Part shown: piece after piece, positions 29,956-37,903 of the stretch
Numbering within the stretch: position 1 is the stretch's first letter
Layout of the letters: every line of letters starts with the position of its first letter
NCBI RefSeq assembly: GCF_900230185.1
Contig: NZ_OCSR01000002.1
Span: 1,550,001-1,614,000, forward strand
From: Burkholderia sp. OK233
GTDB taxonomy: Bacteria; Pseudomonadota; Gammaproteobacteria; Burkholderiales; Burkholderiaceae
Length of the DNA: 64,000 bases
Reading direction: 5' to 3'
Position numbers and translations under genes: made by a program
The notes under the pieces: model-generated
Seen by the model: only the letters and a program-made list of their open reading frames with translations
What the model was told of the DNA's origin: nothing
Databases searched by the model: none

Positions 29956-30567
29956 TTATGCGGTTGGGCGGAACATCTGGAACATCTCGCCGATTTCTGC
30001 GTAGTCCGCGCGGTAGCCGGCGCGCATGATCGGCTGCGCGGCGTGTGTGTCGAACAGACCGTCTTTCAGATAGGCCTCGTTGATGTGGACGCCGACTACT
30101 TGGCCTAGCGACAGATAGTTGTCCATCGGCTTGCCGTCGAGGGTATGCAGACGAACCACTTGCAGCAGCTTGCATTCGAGCGCGGCCGGCGATTCGGCGA
30201 CGTGCGGCACGGCAACGTTGCGGCCAGGTGCGGGTGTCAGGCCGGCGAGTTCGAATTCGTCGACGTGGGACGGGACTGGTGCGGAGGAGCGGTTCATCTG
30301 CTCGGCGAGCGGCTTGCTGGACAGATTCCAGACGAATTCGCCCGTGGCCTCGATGTTGGCGATGCTGTCTTTACGGCCTTCGCTGCAGAAGCCGATGATC
30401 GGCGGGAAGCTGGCGAACGCGCCGAAGAAGCTGTAGGGCGCGAGGTTCAGGGTGCCGTCAGTGGCGCGTGAGGAAATCCAGCCGATCAGGCGCGGAGCGA
30501 CGATGGCCTTGAACGGGTCGTGCGGGAGGCCGTGACCGGCAGCGGGGTTGTAGAAGTAGTGGGGCAT
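29956..30567 (-). CDS. flavin reductase-like (FMN-binding split-barrel) protein
   Basis: 203 aa. The N-terminus, FKAIVAPRLIGWISSRATDG, then LNLAPYSFFGAFASFPPIIGF, matches the flavin-reductase-like domain (DIM6/NTAB group) that binds FMN. The family either supplies reduced flavin to monooxygenases or acts as an oxidoreductase. No monooxygenase gene is adjacent; the cupin gene lies 170 bases downstream on the same strand and may be co-transcribed. Confidence 0.85.
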   Translation of the reverse strand: MPHYFYNPAAGHGLPHDPFKAIVAPRLIGWISSRATDGTLNLAPYSFFGAFASFPPIIGFCSEGRKDSIANIEATGEFVWNLSSKPLAEQMNRSSAPVPSHVDEFELAGLTPAPGRNVAVPHVAESPAALECKLLQVVRLHTLDGKPMDNYLSLGQVVGVHINEAYLKDGLFDTHAAQPIMRAGYRADYAEIGEMFQMFRPTA

Positions 30568-30710
30568 GGTTTGTGTTGGGGGTTGCGGGTGAGGCGGGAG
30601 GTATTTATACCGCAGACTCGTTGGGGCTGCTGGGGGCGGGAGTGAAGCGGACTACGGCTGGTCGCGCTTCCTTGAATTCCTGTTCATCGGTTGGATTCGC
30701 GCTTCGTCTT

Positions 30711-30809
30711 GACAGGCTTTAAGTTGTAAATTACAAGTACAGCCTATAACCTGTATATTTTATTTACAGCTTATTGACTGTATTTTCGTGATACAGTCCA
30801 GAGACTGTA
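30711..30809 (+). promoter_or_regulatory. HipB-type operator array: four dyads at 27-bp period
   Basis: TACAG-N8-CTGTA occurs at 30738-30755, 30765-30782 and 30792-30809, start-to-start exactly 27 bases. A fourth, weaker dyad GACAG-N8-TTGTA sits one period upstream at 30711-30728 (one mismatch per arm). A consensus -35, TTGACA (30709-30714), overlaps the first dyad, and TATATT (30754-30759) is a possible -10 of a second promoter. E. coli HipB sites are also 5-bp arms separated by 8 bases. The array ends 19 bases before the hipB start. Confidence 0.85.
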
Positions 30810-30828
30810 CGAGCCTGAAGAAAATCCA

Positions 30829-31224
30829 ATGGATTACGCTGTCAAGACGCTAAGTCAGCTCCGCCCCATTCTGCTGGGCTTCCGCAAGTCCGCGGGGCTC
30901 ACACAAGCTGCGGTGGCCGAACTCCTAGGCATCACGCAGCAAAGCTACGCGCAACTGGAAGCCAATCCGGCATCAGCAAGCGTCGAGCGGCTTTTTAAGG
31001 TCATGCGTTTGCTGAACGTGGAGTTGCGTATGAGTCAAGCGTCGTCCGCGCCTGACAGTAAACCAGCGCACGCCGAGACGCCGAAACTTCAACAACACGT
31101 CCCCGCCGCCAAAAAAGCGAAATCTCCGTCGGTCGCCAACCGCTCAGGCCGAACTCAGAAGGCGTCGAGTTCGAAGCAACCCCTTGGGGCAATCACGACC
31201 AAAAAGAAACGGGAAAACTGGTAA
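30829..31224 (+). CDS. hipB: HipB-like antitoxin / autorepressor
   Basis: 131 aa. An XRE-type helix-turn-helix occupies about residues 10-66 (LGFRKSAGLTQAAVAELLGI, QQSYAQLEANPASASVERLF). A 65-residue disordered Lys/Ser/Pro-rich tail follows and ends in Trp (KKRENW); E. coli HipB also ends in Trp. The tail is longer than in E. coli HipB (88 aa). Predicted to bind HipA, block its kinase activity and repress the promoter through the dyads upstream. The stop lies two bases before the hipA start. GAAGAAAA upstream serves as ribosome site. Confidence 0.9.
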   Translation: MDYAVKTLSQLRPILLGFRKSAGLTQAAVAELLGITQQSYAQLEANPASASVERLFKVMRLLNVELRMSQASSAPDSKPAHAETPKLQQHVPAAKKAKSPSVANRSGRTQKASSSKQPLGAITTKKKRENW

Positions 31225-31226
31225 TC

Positions 31227-32594
31227 ATGGCGCGCCGCTCTCAGACACAACGACTCAACATCTGGATGAACGGCCTGCCCGTCGGCTACTGGGAAAAAGC
31301 ACGGGAAGGGGACCGCCTGAGTTATCTCGAAGAGTGGATCGAAGACGAACAGGGGCGTCCCCTTTCCCTATCGATGCCGTTCACGCCCGGGAATCAACCA
31401 TACCGTGGCGACGTGGTCAGCGCTTTCTTCGACAATTTGCTTCCCGATAGCGATGCGATCCGCCGGCGATTAGCTCAACGGCATCGCACGGGCAGCACGA
31501 ACGCATTCGATCTGCTGGTAGCGCTTGGCCGGGACTGCGTCGGTGCGATCCAACTACTCCCGCCTGACGAGCAACCCACCGACCTCTACGACATCTCTGG
31601 AACGCCGTTATCCGAGCCGCAGATCGCGCTGCTGCTGCGCAATGCCACCTCAGCGGCGCCGCTCGGCCAATACGATAGCGGTACGGATTTAAGGTTATCG
31701 ATTGCCGGGGCTCAGGAGAAAACGGCGCTGCTGCGCCACGACGAACAGTGGATCTACCCGACTGGCAGCACACCGACCACGCATATCTTCAAGCTCCCGC
31801 TCGGCCTGGTTGGGAACATGCAGGCGGACATGCGGACCTCGATCGAGAATGAATGGCTGTGCTCGAAAATCGTATCGGCGTATGGACTCCCCGCGGCGAA
31901 CTGCGAGATTGCAACGTTCGAGGATCAGAAAGCGCTCGTGGTCGAGCGTTTCGACCGTAGATTGTCGAGCGACGCGAGCTGGATCGTGCGCCTTCCGCAG
32001 GAAGACATGTGCCAGGCCACTGGAAGGCCTTCGCATCTGAAATATCAAGCCGACGGCGGGCCTAGCATCGCAGAGATCATGGACGTGTTGCTCGGCTCGG
32101 AAAACGCGGATCAGGATAGGCGGCAGTTCTTCAAGACCCAACTTGTGTTCTGGCTATTGGCAGCAACGGATGGGCATGCGAAGAACTTCAGTATTTTTCA
32201 TCTGCCAGGCGGGTTGTACCGGTCGACTCCACTTTATGACGTGCTCTCCGCGCATCCGATTATTGGTCCCGGGCGCAGTCAGATTGCGCGTCAGAAAGTA
32301 AAGATGGCGATGGCTGTTCGCGGTAGTACCAATCACTATCTGATCGAAAAGATTCAGCGGCGGCACTGGATCGAACAGGCTCGACAGGTTGGGTTGGGAA
32401 GCGAGACGGCGCAAGACATTATTGCTGAAGTGATCGACGCGACTGATCAGGTGATCAGTGCAGTGGGCGATCAGGCGCCTTCGGGATTCCCGGACGGACT
32501 AGCGGCATCGATTCTGGGTGGGATTGAGAAGCAGAGGAATAAGTTGGCGGCGACGGCGGGTCGGTCATCGGCAACGGTCACCGCAATCCTCTGA
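31227..32594 (+). CDS. hipA: HipA-family Ser/Thr kinase toxin
   Basis: 455 aa, near the E. coli length of 440. The N-terminal subdomain has LSLSMPFTPG and FFDNLLPDSDAIR. The kinase core begins LRLSIAGAQEKTALL, the Gly-rich segment. FKLP and VVERFDRR lie in the N-lobe. Catalytic residues are in FWLLAATDGHAKNFSIF (Asp and Asn) and the metal-binding Asp in PLYDVLSA. HipA of E. coli phosphorylates glutamyl-tRNA synthetase and induces persistence; the target here is unknown. All core motifs look intact, so the toxin is probably functional. Confidence 0.93.
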   Translation: MARRSQTQRLNIWMNGLPVGYWEKAREGDRLSYLEEWIEDEQGRPLSLSMPFTPGNQPYRGDVVSAFFDNLLPDSDAIRRRLAQRHRTGSTNAFDLLVALGRDCVGAIQLLPPDEQPTDLYDISGTPLSEPQIALLLRNATSAAPLGQYDSGTDLRLSIAGAQEKTALLRHDEQWIYPTGSTPTTHIFKLPLGLVGNMQADMRTSIENEWLCSKIVSAYGLPAANCEIATFEDQKALVVERFDRRLSSDASWIVRLPQEDMCQATGRPSHLKYQADGGPSIAEIMDVLLGSENADQDRRQFFKTQLVFWLLAATDGHAKNFSIFHLPGGLYRSTPLYDVLSAHPIIGPGRSQIARQKVKMAMAVRGSTNHYLIEKIQRRHWIEQARQVGLGSETAQDIIAEVIDATDQVISAVGDQAPSGFPDGLAASILGGIEKQRNKLAATAGRSSATVTAIL

Positions 32595-32639
32595 GACTGA
32601 CCGTTGATAGTCGTTTGATGGATTAATCTATCGGTGCCG

Positions 32640-33023
32640 CTACCCCGATCGCCCAACAAGCGCACCTAGTCGCAGAAAGCGAAAACATGGACTACTAAAA
32701 ATGCCGGGATTGGTACTTGTTACCTGATTGACAATCGTTCTGGCATTAATGCCGACGTCATCAAGTGAAGCGCCGGCTGCGTCTACGTTGAAACTGCTAT
32801 CGGTGTTATTTGAAACCCCTGCTACAGTCGGCGCGATATTGACTGTCTGATGGCCATTCGCTGCAGTTGAAACTGTCGTTGCAGTTCCGCCGTCAATGGC
32901 AATGCCCGCCGCACTCGCGCCTAAAGTCGCGGCGGCCACCAATACAACGATCAGCTTGACTCGATGGTGATGCGGACGTGGCTTCCCACGGCCCGCACTC
33001 CTACCCCGTGCGCTCCGAAACAT
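32640..33023 (-). pseudogene. truncated two-partner-secretion exoprotein (FHA/CdiA-type TPS domain) remnant
   Basis: 127 codons. After a short Arg/His-rich start and a hydrophobic segment (VKLIVVLVAAATLGASAAG) the frame reads HQTVNIAPTVAGVSNNTDSS, then FNVDAAGASLDDVGINAR and TIVNQVTSTNPG. This is the opening of the TPS domain of filamentous-haemagglutinin/CdiA-type proteins, which normally continue for thousands of residues. Here similarity stops at TSTNPG and 20 unrelated codons follow before a stop. No TpsB or immunity gene is nearby. A remnant of a lost contact-dependent inhibition or adhesin locus is most likely; a small secreted protein evolved from it cannot be excluded. Confidence 0.75.
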
Positions 33024-33075
33024 TCTTGTTAGTCGAATTGCATAATCCGGTTCACGCCACGTGCATGCAACGTCA

Positions 33076-33990
33076 TTAACCGCGACTAATCACCCGCTTG
33101 CGGCCTTCCTTGACGCGCGCCAAATGAGCGTCGTCCCACTCATAGAAACCGGCGCCGCTGCGCACGCCGACACGCCCCGCGTCCACCTGCGCGCGCAGCA
33201 GATCGAGCACGTCTTCGTCCTTAGCGAGTTCCGGCATCAGATGCGTGGAGATGTCGAGGAAAGTGTCGAGGCCGCCCATGTCCGCGCCTTCGAGCGGCCC
33301 GACAATCCCCCACCGGCGTCCGAGCGACGCCTTCATAACCCGATCGACCACATCAGGCGTCGCCGCTCCCGAACGCACGATGTTCAACGCCTCGCGCAGC
33401 ACCGCGAACTGCAACCGGTTGCCGACAAAACCTGGAATTGCCTTCGCCAGCACCACCGGTTCCATGCCGATCGCGCTCATCAACGCAGCGGTACGTTCGG
33501 TGACTTCCGGCGCGGTCGCGGTACCCGGCACGACCTCGACGAGCGGGATCATGTGCGGCGGATTCCAGAAATGCGCGATCAGAAAACGCTCCTTCGCGCG
33601 CAACGGAGCAACCAGTTGATCGGGCGGGAAACCGCTGGTGTTGCTCGCGAGAATCGCGTCGTCTGCCATCAGCTCAGCCAGCGCCGCATACAGGCGATGC
33701 TTCAGTTCGAGCACCTCGGGAATCGCCTCGATCGCGAATTGCGCAGCCGCCATGACGTCGAGTTGCGCATGTGTCTCGATGCGCGCGAGCGCCGCCTGTT
33801 TGGCGCCGTGGTCGATGCGTCCGGCGTCGATCAGTTCGTCGAGCACCGCTTCCGCCTTCGGCGCAACGCTCGCGAGGCGCGCCGGGTCGACGTCGTGAAC
33901 GATTGTCCGATGCCCGTGCAACGCGCTTTGCGTCGCAATGCCGACGCCCATCAATCCCGTGCCCACTACGCCCATGACTGCCTTGTCCAC
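33076..33990 (-). CDS. 3-hydroxyacyl-CoA dehydrogenase
   Basis: 304 aa, the length of stand-alone 3-hydroxybutyryl-CoA dehydrogenases. Rossmann start VMGVVGTGLMGVGIATQSAL with the NAD-selective Asp in VHDVDPARL. Catalytic His and Asn lie in AHFWNPPHMIPLVEVV, with the Glu after IPEVLELK and Ser/Asn in SNTSGFPP. The C-terminal dimerisation domain has GFVGNRLQFAVLREALNIV. HFWNPPH differs from the usual HFFNPV, so substrates other than short-chain acyl-CoA (carnitine or a hydroxyacid) are possible. Monocistronic. Confidence 0.9.
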   Translation of the reverse strand: MDKAVMGVVGTGLMGVGIATQSALHGHRTIVHDVDPARLASVAPKAEAVLDELIDAGRIDHGAKQAALARIETHAQLDVMAAAQFAIEAIPEVLELKHRLYAALAELMADDAILASNTSGFPPDQLVAPLRAKERFLIAHFWNPPHMIPLVEVVPGTATAPEVTERTAALMSAIGMEPVVLAKAIPGFVGNRLQFAVLREALNIVRSGAATPDVVDRVMKASLGRRWGIVGPLEGADMGGLDTFLDISTHLMPELAKDEDVLDLLRAQVDAGRVGVRSGAGFYEWDDAHLARVKEGRKRVISRG

Positions 33991-34062
33991 GCCGCTCTCC
34001 TGCTGCCGTCAATGAAAGCGTTCAAGGATAGCGCAGCGCGCCGTTTTCCAAGACCGAACGCG

Positions 34063-34099
34063 ACAAAGCCGGTCTTCCGTGAGGAAGGACCGGCTTTGT
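34063..34099 (-). terminator. strong hairpin between two minus-strand genes
   Basis: ACAAAGCCGGTC-TTCC pairs with GGAA-GGACCGGCTTTGT around a GTGA loop, with one bulged base. It lies 44 bases past the stop of the His-rich protein gene and probably ends that transcript. Confidence 0.75.
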
Positions 34100-34142
34100 T
34101 GACTTACTTCACACCGCGTCACGCGGCGCCGTCATGCGCGCA

Positions 34143-34448
34143 TTAGTAGCGCGGGGGCGGCGGGCGATGATCGTCGCCGTGGTGATGCGGATCGTAGTCG
34201 TGCGGGTGATGACGCATCCAGTCGTCGTGCTGCCAGTAGCGATGGCCGTCATAGTAACGATCGCCATGCCAGCCGATGTTGATCGACACGCCCACCGGCG
34301 TCATGTGCGGCTGACCGTAAACCGCCGGCCCCGGACCATTCTCGATAACCACCCGTTCCTGGGCGAAAGCACTGCCGGCTGCGAGCAATGCGCCGCCCGC
34401 CAGCAAGGTTGCAATGATCGAACGCGACGTCTTGTTAAAGGTTTTCAT
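34143..34448 (-). CDS. small secreted His/Pro-rich protein
   Basis: 101 aa from the ATG at 34448, with GGGAGG 7 bases upstream. A Sec signal peptide (SRSIIATLLAGGALLAAGSAFAQ) is cleaved near residue 30. The short mature part ends in a His/Asp/Pro-rich stretch (PHDYDPHHHGDDHRPPPPRY) that could bind metal ions. Similar small proteins are common in Burkholderiaceae and have no assigned function. Divergent or operon partners are absent. Confidence 0.8.
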   Translation of the reverse strand: MKTFNKTSRSIIATLLAGGALLAAGSAFAQERVVIENGPGPAVYGQPHMTPVGVSINIGWHGDRYYDGHRYWQHDDWMRHHPHDYDPHHHGDDHRPPPPRY

Positions 34449-34769
34449 AGTGACCTCCCATGCAAAGTTTTGTATCAAGCCAGCGCCCGTGTTCGGTCGA
34501 CATCGAACCGCGGTTTTGGGTTCGGACCAGACGCCGTACGCTTGAGACCAACTTTAGCGGCGCAAACCGCATGAAGACGTGAGCACTTGTAAGCGCACAT
34601 TTCATAGAAAGGGACTGATGAATGACAGCCTTTTCGGCGTTCGCCGCCCGTCTACAGCGCATGCGCGGTGGATCACCTAGATGGCACGACGGCGCTGTGT
34701 CAGCCGCCGTTACATTCATTTCGGCCGGGAAATATTCGGAAAAACCTGGAATTGGGCGGTAACCGCACA
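34449..34769. other. intergenic region, nothing assigned
   Basis: 321 bases upstream of the His-rich protein gene. It should hold that gene's promoter. Short frames here show no ribosome site or family resemblance. Confidence 0.45.
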
Positions 34770-34810
34770 AAAAACAAAAGCCACGGCACGCGTTCCGCGG
34801 GCGGTGGCTT
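34770..34810 (-). terminator. hairpin terminator of the 52-residue protein gene
   Basis: Read on the minus strand, AAGCCAC (34810-34804) pairs with GTGGCTT (34784-34778) around a GC-rich interior and is followed by a TTTGTTTTTTG run. Confidence 0.75.
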
Positions 34811-34882
34811 CAATGATGCGGACGCACTCGACGTGCGCGCCCATGCGCGATGGTCCGCGCTCAGGCCGTACAACTTTGCTCT

Positions 34883-35041
34883 TTAGTCGCTCAGCTTGAT
34901 GCCGAACAACGTAGATTGCGCTTTGCGCATGCGCTCTGCTTCGCGGCTACGTGCTGCGTACGAGTAGTCCGAATCCAGCGGCAGATGGGGCGACGCAAAG
35001 AGGTCGCTGACCTTTTGGAACAATGCAAAAATGAAGCTCAT
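34883..35041 (-). CDS. 52-residue cytosolic protein, possibly DUF3563-like
   Basis: A short frame of 52 codons with ATG at 35041, GGGAG about 5 bases upstream, TAA at 34883-34885 and a good terminator beyond. The product begins MSFIFALFQKVSDLFA and ends TLFGIKLSD, with SYAARSREAERMRKAQ in between: an amphipathic start, then a charged helix. Tiny proteins of this build (DUF3563 group) are widespread in Burkholderia; the match is by shape, not certain homology. Its promoter region carries a tandem palindromic motif (35071-35109), suggesting tight regulation. Confidence 0.7.
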   Translation of the reverse strand: MSFIFALFQKVSDLFASPHLPLDSDYSYAARSREAERMRKAQSTLFGIKLSD

Positions 35042-35070
35042 GGCGACTCCCGGTTGGTTACTGCATTTGC

Positions 35071-35109
35071 TAGGGTTTTCCCTTAAGAAGAATTATAGGG
35101 TTTTCCCTA
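35071..35109. promoter_or_regulatory. tandem TAGGG-N4-CCCTA palindromes
   Basis: TAGGGTTTTCCCT occurs at 35071-35083 and again at 35096-35108 (start-to-start 25 bases); the second continues to a full 14-bp palindrome. An outer imperfect inverted repeat (35061-35073 with 35118-35131) encloses both. The pair lies 30 to 68 bases upstream of the 52-residue protein's start, the usual place for operators. Confidence 0.7.
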
Positions 35110-35233
35110 GGAAAAAACTAGTGCAATGCAGCAATTTCTCGGGTGTGGTGTGTTGCCACAGGGTTTTTATCCATGGTGCGTCGCACCATGACAACGTCCC
35201 CATTTTTCGTATTTCAGGGTCAAAAGCGTCCGC

Positions 35234-35542
35234 CTACTGGAGCGTGGTGGACTGCGGCTTCCTGCTACGGGTGGGTTTCGCGCTCGTCACGTTTTTGCGA
35301 GGGTTCACTACGGCGGCATCGACAGCGCCCTCCGCAGTGCTGTCCGCACGCATCAGCGTCGCGCTGTTGACGGAGACGATCAGCCCCGGCAAGGTCCGCG
35401 CGGGGTTCTCTTGCGGCTTGACGGAAGCGCCCGTCGCCGAAAACTCGACGTTCAACGCCCAGTGCCCGTCGTGGATGCCCTGATCGCGCAGAAGCGCGCC
35501 TAACAGTTCCTCGATCGAATATTTGTGCGTGCTGGTCGGCAT
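35234..35542 (-). CDS. hypothetical protein
   Basis: 102 aa, ATG at 35542 with GGGAG 6 bases upstream. Begins THKYSIEELLGALLRDQGIH, then a predicted beta-rich middle (WALNVEFSATGASVKPQENP, GLIVSVNSATLMRAD). The C-terminal 30 residues are basic and low in complexity. I recognise no domain. It is typical of conserved Burkholderia hypothetical proteins and stands alone. Confidence 0.7.
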   Translation of the reverse strand: MPTSTHKYSIEELLGALLRDQGIHDGHWALNVEFSATGASVKPQENPARTLPGLIVSVNSATLMRADSTAEGAVDAAVVNPRKNVTSAKPTRSRKPQSTTLQ

Positions 35543-35761
35543 GGTGGCTCCCGTCAGAAGATGCGCTGGCGTATCCGGTCCGGCTTCGCAACAGCAACGA
35601 GAGTGTAAAACGCGACGTTTGGCTTGCGATGCGTCGGCGACGGGTGGTGCCTTACGGCGCCTATCCTGTGAGGCAGGGAACGAGAGCGGCGCTGAGGGCT
35701 CAGGACTGGAAGCCGGGAGCCGGGAGCGGAAGTAAGCGCCCGGCTGTTTGCGCGGGCAAAC

Positions 35762-35794
35762 AAGCTGCCGCGGCCGGCTAACGCCGGCGCGGCA
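35762..35794 (-). terminator. GC-rich hairpin downstream of the 450-residue protein gene
   Basis: CTGCCGCGGCCGGC and GCCGGCGCGGCAG pair around TAAC with one bulge. On the minus strand it is followed by CTTGTTTG. It sits 12 bases past the stop of the gene at 35806. Confidence 0.7.
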
Positions 35795-35805
35795 GTCGCT
35801 GAAGA

Positions 35806-37158
35806 TCAGTGCGAATTGGCAGCTTTCGGCTTGTGCGCGTGCCGCGCGCGCGTGCCGCGTTTGCCGTGCGCGGGCGTGGCCACGGCTGGCTGAGGTGCCG
35901 CGGTTGCGGCTGCGTCAGAAGCCGCATTGGCCGCCGCTGCGTTGGCCATCGCGATGTGCGTGTCGAGCAAGCTGGCCATGGCGGCCTGCTGGTTCTGCAT
36001 CATCTGTTCGATGCGGTGTTGCTGGGCGGTGGTTTCACGCGTCAGGCGCATCAGGAGCACCGTTTGCGTGATACCGATCGCGACTGTCATGAGCAACGCG
36101 CCCACCACGATCGACAGCATCCATTTCATGCGGTGTGAATGATCAGTCGCGGCGAGGCGTTGATCGGCGATCACGCCGTATAGGGCATCGACGGTATCGG
36201 CGAAGGCCGTCGCGCGCGCGCGGTCGAGTTCAGGCGCGGCCCGGAGCGCTGCCGCGGCTGCTTCGGCACGCTGGGCTTCACGGAAGGAGGGCGCAGAGAA
36301 AGACGCGTTTGTGTGCGCGGAGGATGCCGATGCGGGCGCAGATGCAGACACATTGCCCGACGGCTTCGGCTCAGCAACCACCGCGCCGAAATCAGCCCCA
36401 GACTCGGACGAAGACGATGCACACTCCGCTCCCGCATTCGCGCCTTCGGCCCCGACCGCTTCTCTCAAAGCCGTCGTCGCGTTGGCAAAAATCGCCGCGA
36501 AGCGCTGCGGCGGCATAGGCGGCCTGGCACCGCCCGAGGTCGTTGCAGCCGCTGCATCTGTTGTCGCTGCACCCGGCTCAGCAGCCTGGCGCAGCGCGGT
36601 CACGCTGCGCGCCACGGTCGCCGCCGCCATCGCAGACGTGAGCGGCGCAACCGCGTCACGTGCCGACGCCGCCGGCCTTTCTTCGGCCGACGCCTCTGCT
36701 GCCGCCATCACATCCCCGAAAGCCAGCTCGCCAGCAGGTGATGCCGTGGCCTCCACGGCCTCCGTCTCCAGCCCGCTCAATTGCGCATTCACCGGCACCG
36801 GTTCATCGGATTTCGCAGCGCGAGGCGTGCGGCGCACCGCCCGTGCGTCCAACGGCATGCCGTCGGCATCGATCGCCCCAACCGCGGCCAGCACGACATC
36901 GGGTAATTCAAAGCCATGCAGCGTGCCTTGCCGAACGTCGATGTTCATGGCTTCCAGCGTGGCGCGGGTGGGATCGTCAGGGAACAGATCGAGCGTGCTG
37001 TCGTCGCGTGAGGCATCGCTCAGTTGCGCGAGACGTTGTGCCGAGCGCGCGGCGCGCGCCAGCTTGTTTTCAGTTTCGGTCGAGACGGTGGCCTGACGCC
37101 GCTTCTTCGAAGCGGCGCGCTGAGGCCGGGACTGCGTGGATGCTGCGGAATCTGCCAT
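35806..37158 (-). CDS. Ala-rich single-pass membrane protein of unknown function
   Basis: 450 aa from the ATG at 37158 (an earlier in-frame start would add only a poor leader). A basic N-terminal region is followed by a patch with sequence character (TLDLFPDDPTRATLEAM, GFELPDVVLAAVGAID). A very Ala/Ser/Glu-rich low-complexity stretch runs to about residue 335. One membrane segment at about 367-388 (MLSIVVGALLMTVAIGITQTV) follows, then a short coiled tail ending in a basic Lys/His patch. Composition makes homology hard to judge. Function unknown; the gene stands alone. Confidence 0.65.
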   Translation of the reverse strand: MADSAASTQSRPQRAASKKRRQATVSTETENKLARAARSAQRLAQLSDASRDDSTLDLFPDDPTRATLEAMNIDVRQGTLHGFELPDVVLAAVGAIDADGMPLDARAVRRTPRAAKSDEPVPVNAQLSGLETEAVEATASPAGELAFGDVMAAAEASAEERPAASARDAVAPLTSAMAAATVARSVTALRQAAEPGAATTDAAAATTSGGARPPMPPQRFAAIFANATTALREAVGAEGANAGAECASSSSESGADFGAVVAEPKPSGNVSASAPASASSAHTNASFSAPSFREAQRAEAAAAALRAAPELDRARATAFADTVDALYGVIADQRLAATDHSHRMKWMLSIVVGALLMTVAIGITQTVLLMRLTRETTAQQHRIEQMMQNQQAAMASLLDTHIAMANAAAANAASDAAATAAPQPAVATPAHGKRGTRARHAHKPKAANSH

Positions 37159-37290
37159 AGAGAAAAAAGCGGTCGTCGCCGGAATGCGGGCGCCGAGCAC
37201 CGCTCGTCAATGCCATTGGAATTTTTCGAGACCGCATTGTCGCATGGCCGCCCGCCCCTGCCGAAGCCATTCGCCGAGGTTTTTCCGTTT

Positions 37291-37638
37291 TTAAGACGAC
37301 GCCTCGTCTTGCCGGAACTGCTTGACGCCGCGCAACTGACGCAAGCGTGAGCAGATCGCTTCATATTCGGTATTCGACACACGGTGCAACGCGATTATCA
37401 CTTCATCGCACTCCGGCGCGTCGTCGCTTTGCTGCATCACGAACTGCTTGACGCGCGGGCTCGCGGCGCCGAGCTCGTCGTGCAGCGAATGGAATGTCAT
37501 GATGCCGCGCTCGACGATCATGGTCATATGCGTGCGCAACCCCGCGGCCCATGAAAGCCGTTCGCGCTCGAAGCCGATCACGCTGCCGAGCGCGGCGGCC
37601 AGTACCAGACGGGAAATGAGTTCGAGGTTCCCCAACAT
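37291..37638 (-). pseudogene. MgtC/SapB-family protein with internal in-frame deletion
   Basis: 115 aa. Residues 1-38 (MLGNLELISRLVLAAALGSV through ERERLSWAAGLRTHM) are the exact opening of MgtC/SapB membrane proteins. Residues 39-115 (IVERGIMTFHSLHDELG...EYEAICSRLRQLRGVKQF) resemble their C-terminal ACT-like soluble domain. The three or more membrane segments and the CVGSAL/GIGFLGAG core that normally lie between, roughly 110 residues, are missing without a frameshift. It is either a deletion pseudogene or a small fusion with one membrane segment. No intact copy is seen in the window. Confidence 0.75.
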
Positions 37639-37903
37639 TGTTTTTCCTCTTTATCTGAAATTATTTGAAGCGTATTTCGCACCGGTGGCGGAGTGCCAGC
37701 CACAGCCGTTTGCTTTATGCTTGGCCGCACATCGCCGCGCGGCTTGCTGGCACGGTCGTCATACAGCTTGCGAGCGGTCCCGTTGCAGGCCAATTGGCAG
37801 CGACACCCGTCGGCACGGCACAATCGCTGGCTGCGCGCGCCGCGCCGTGACGAAAGCCAAAGTCCGCAGGCGCTTTGAATGACCGCGTTTGACCAACCGA
37901 ACT

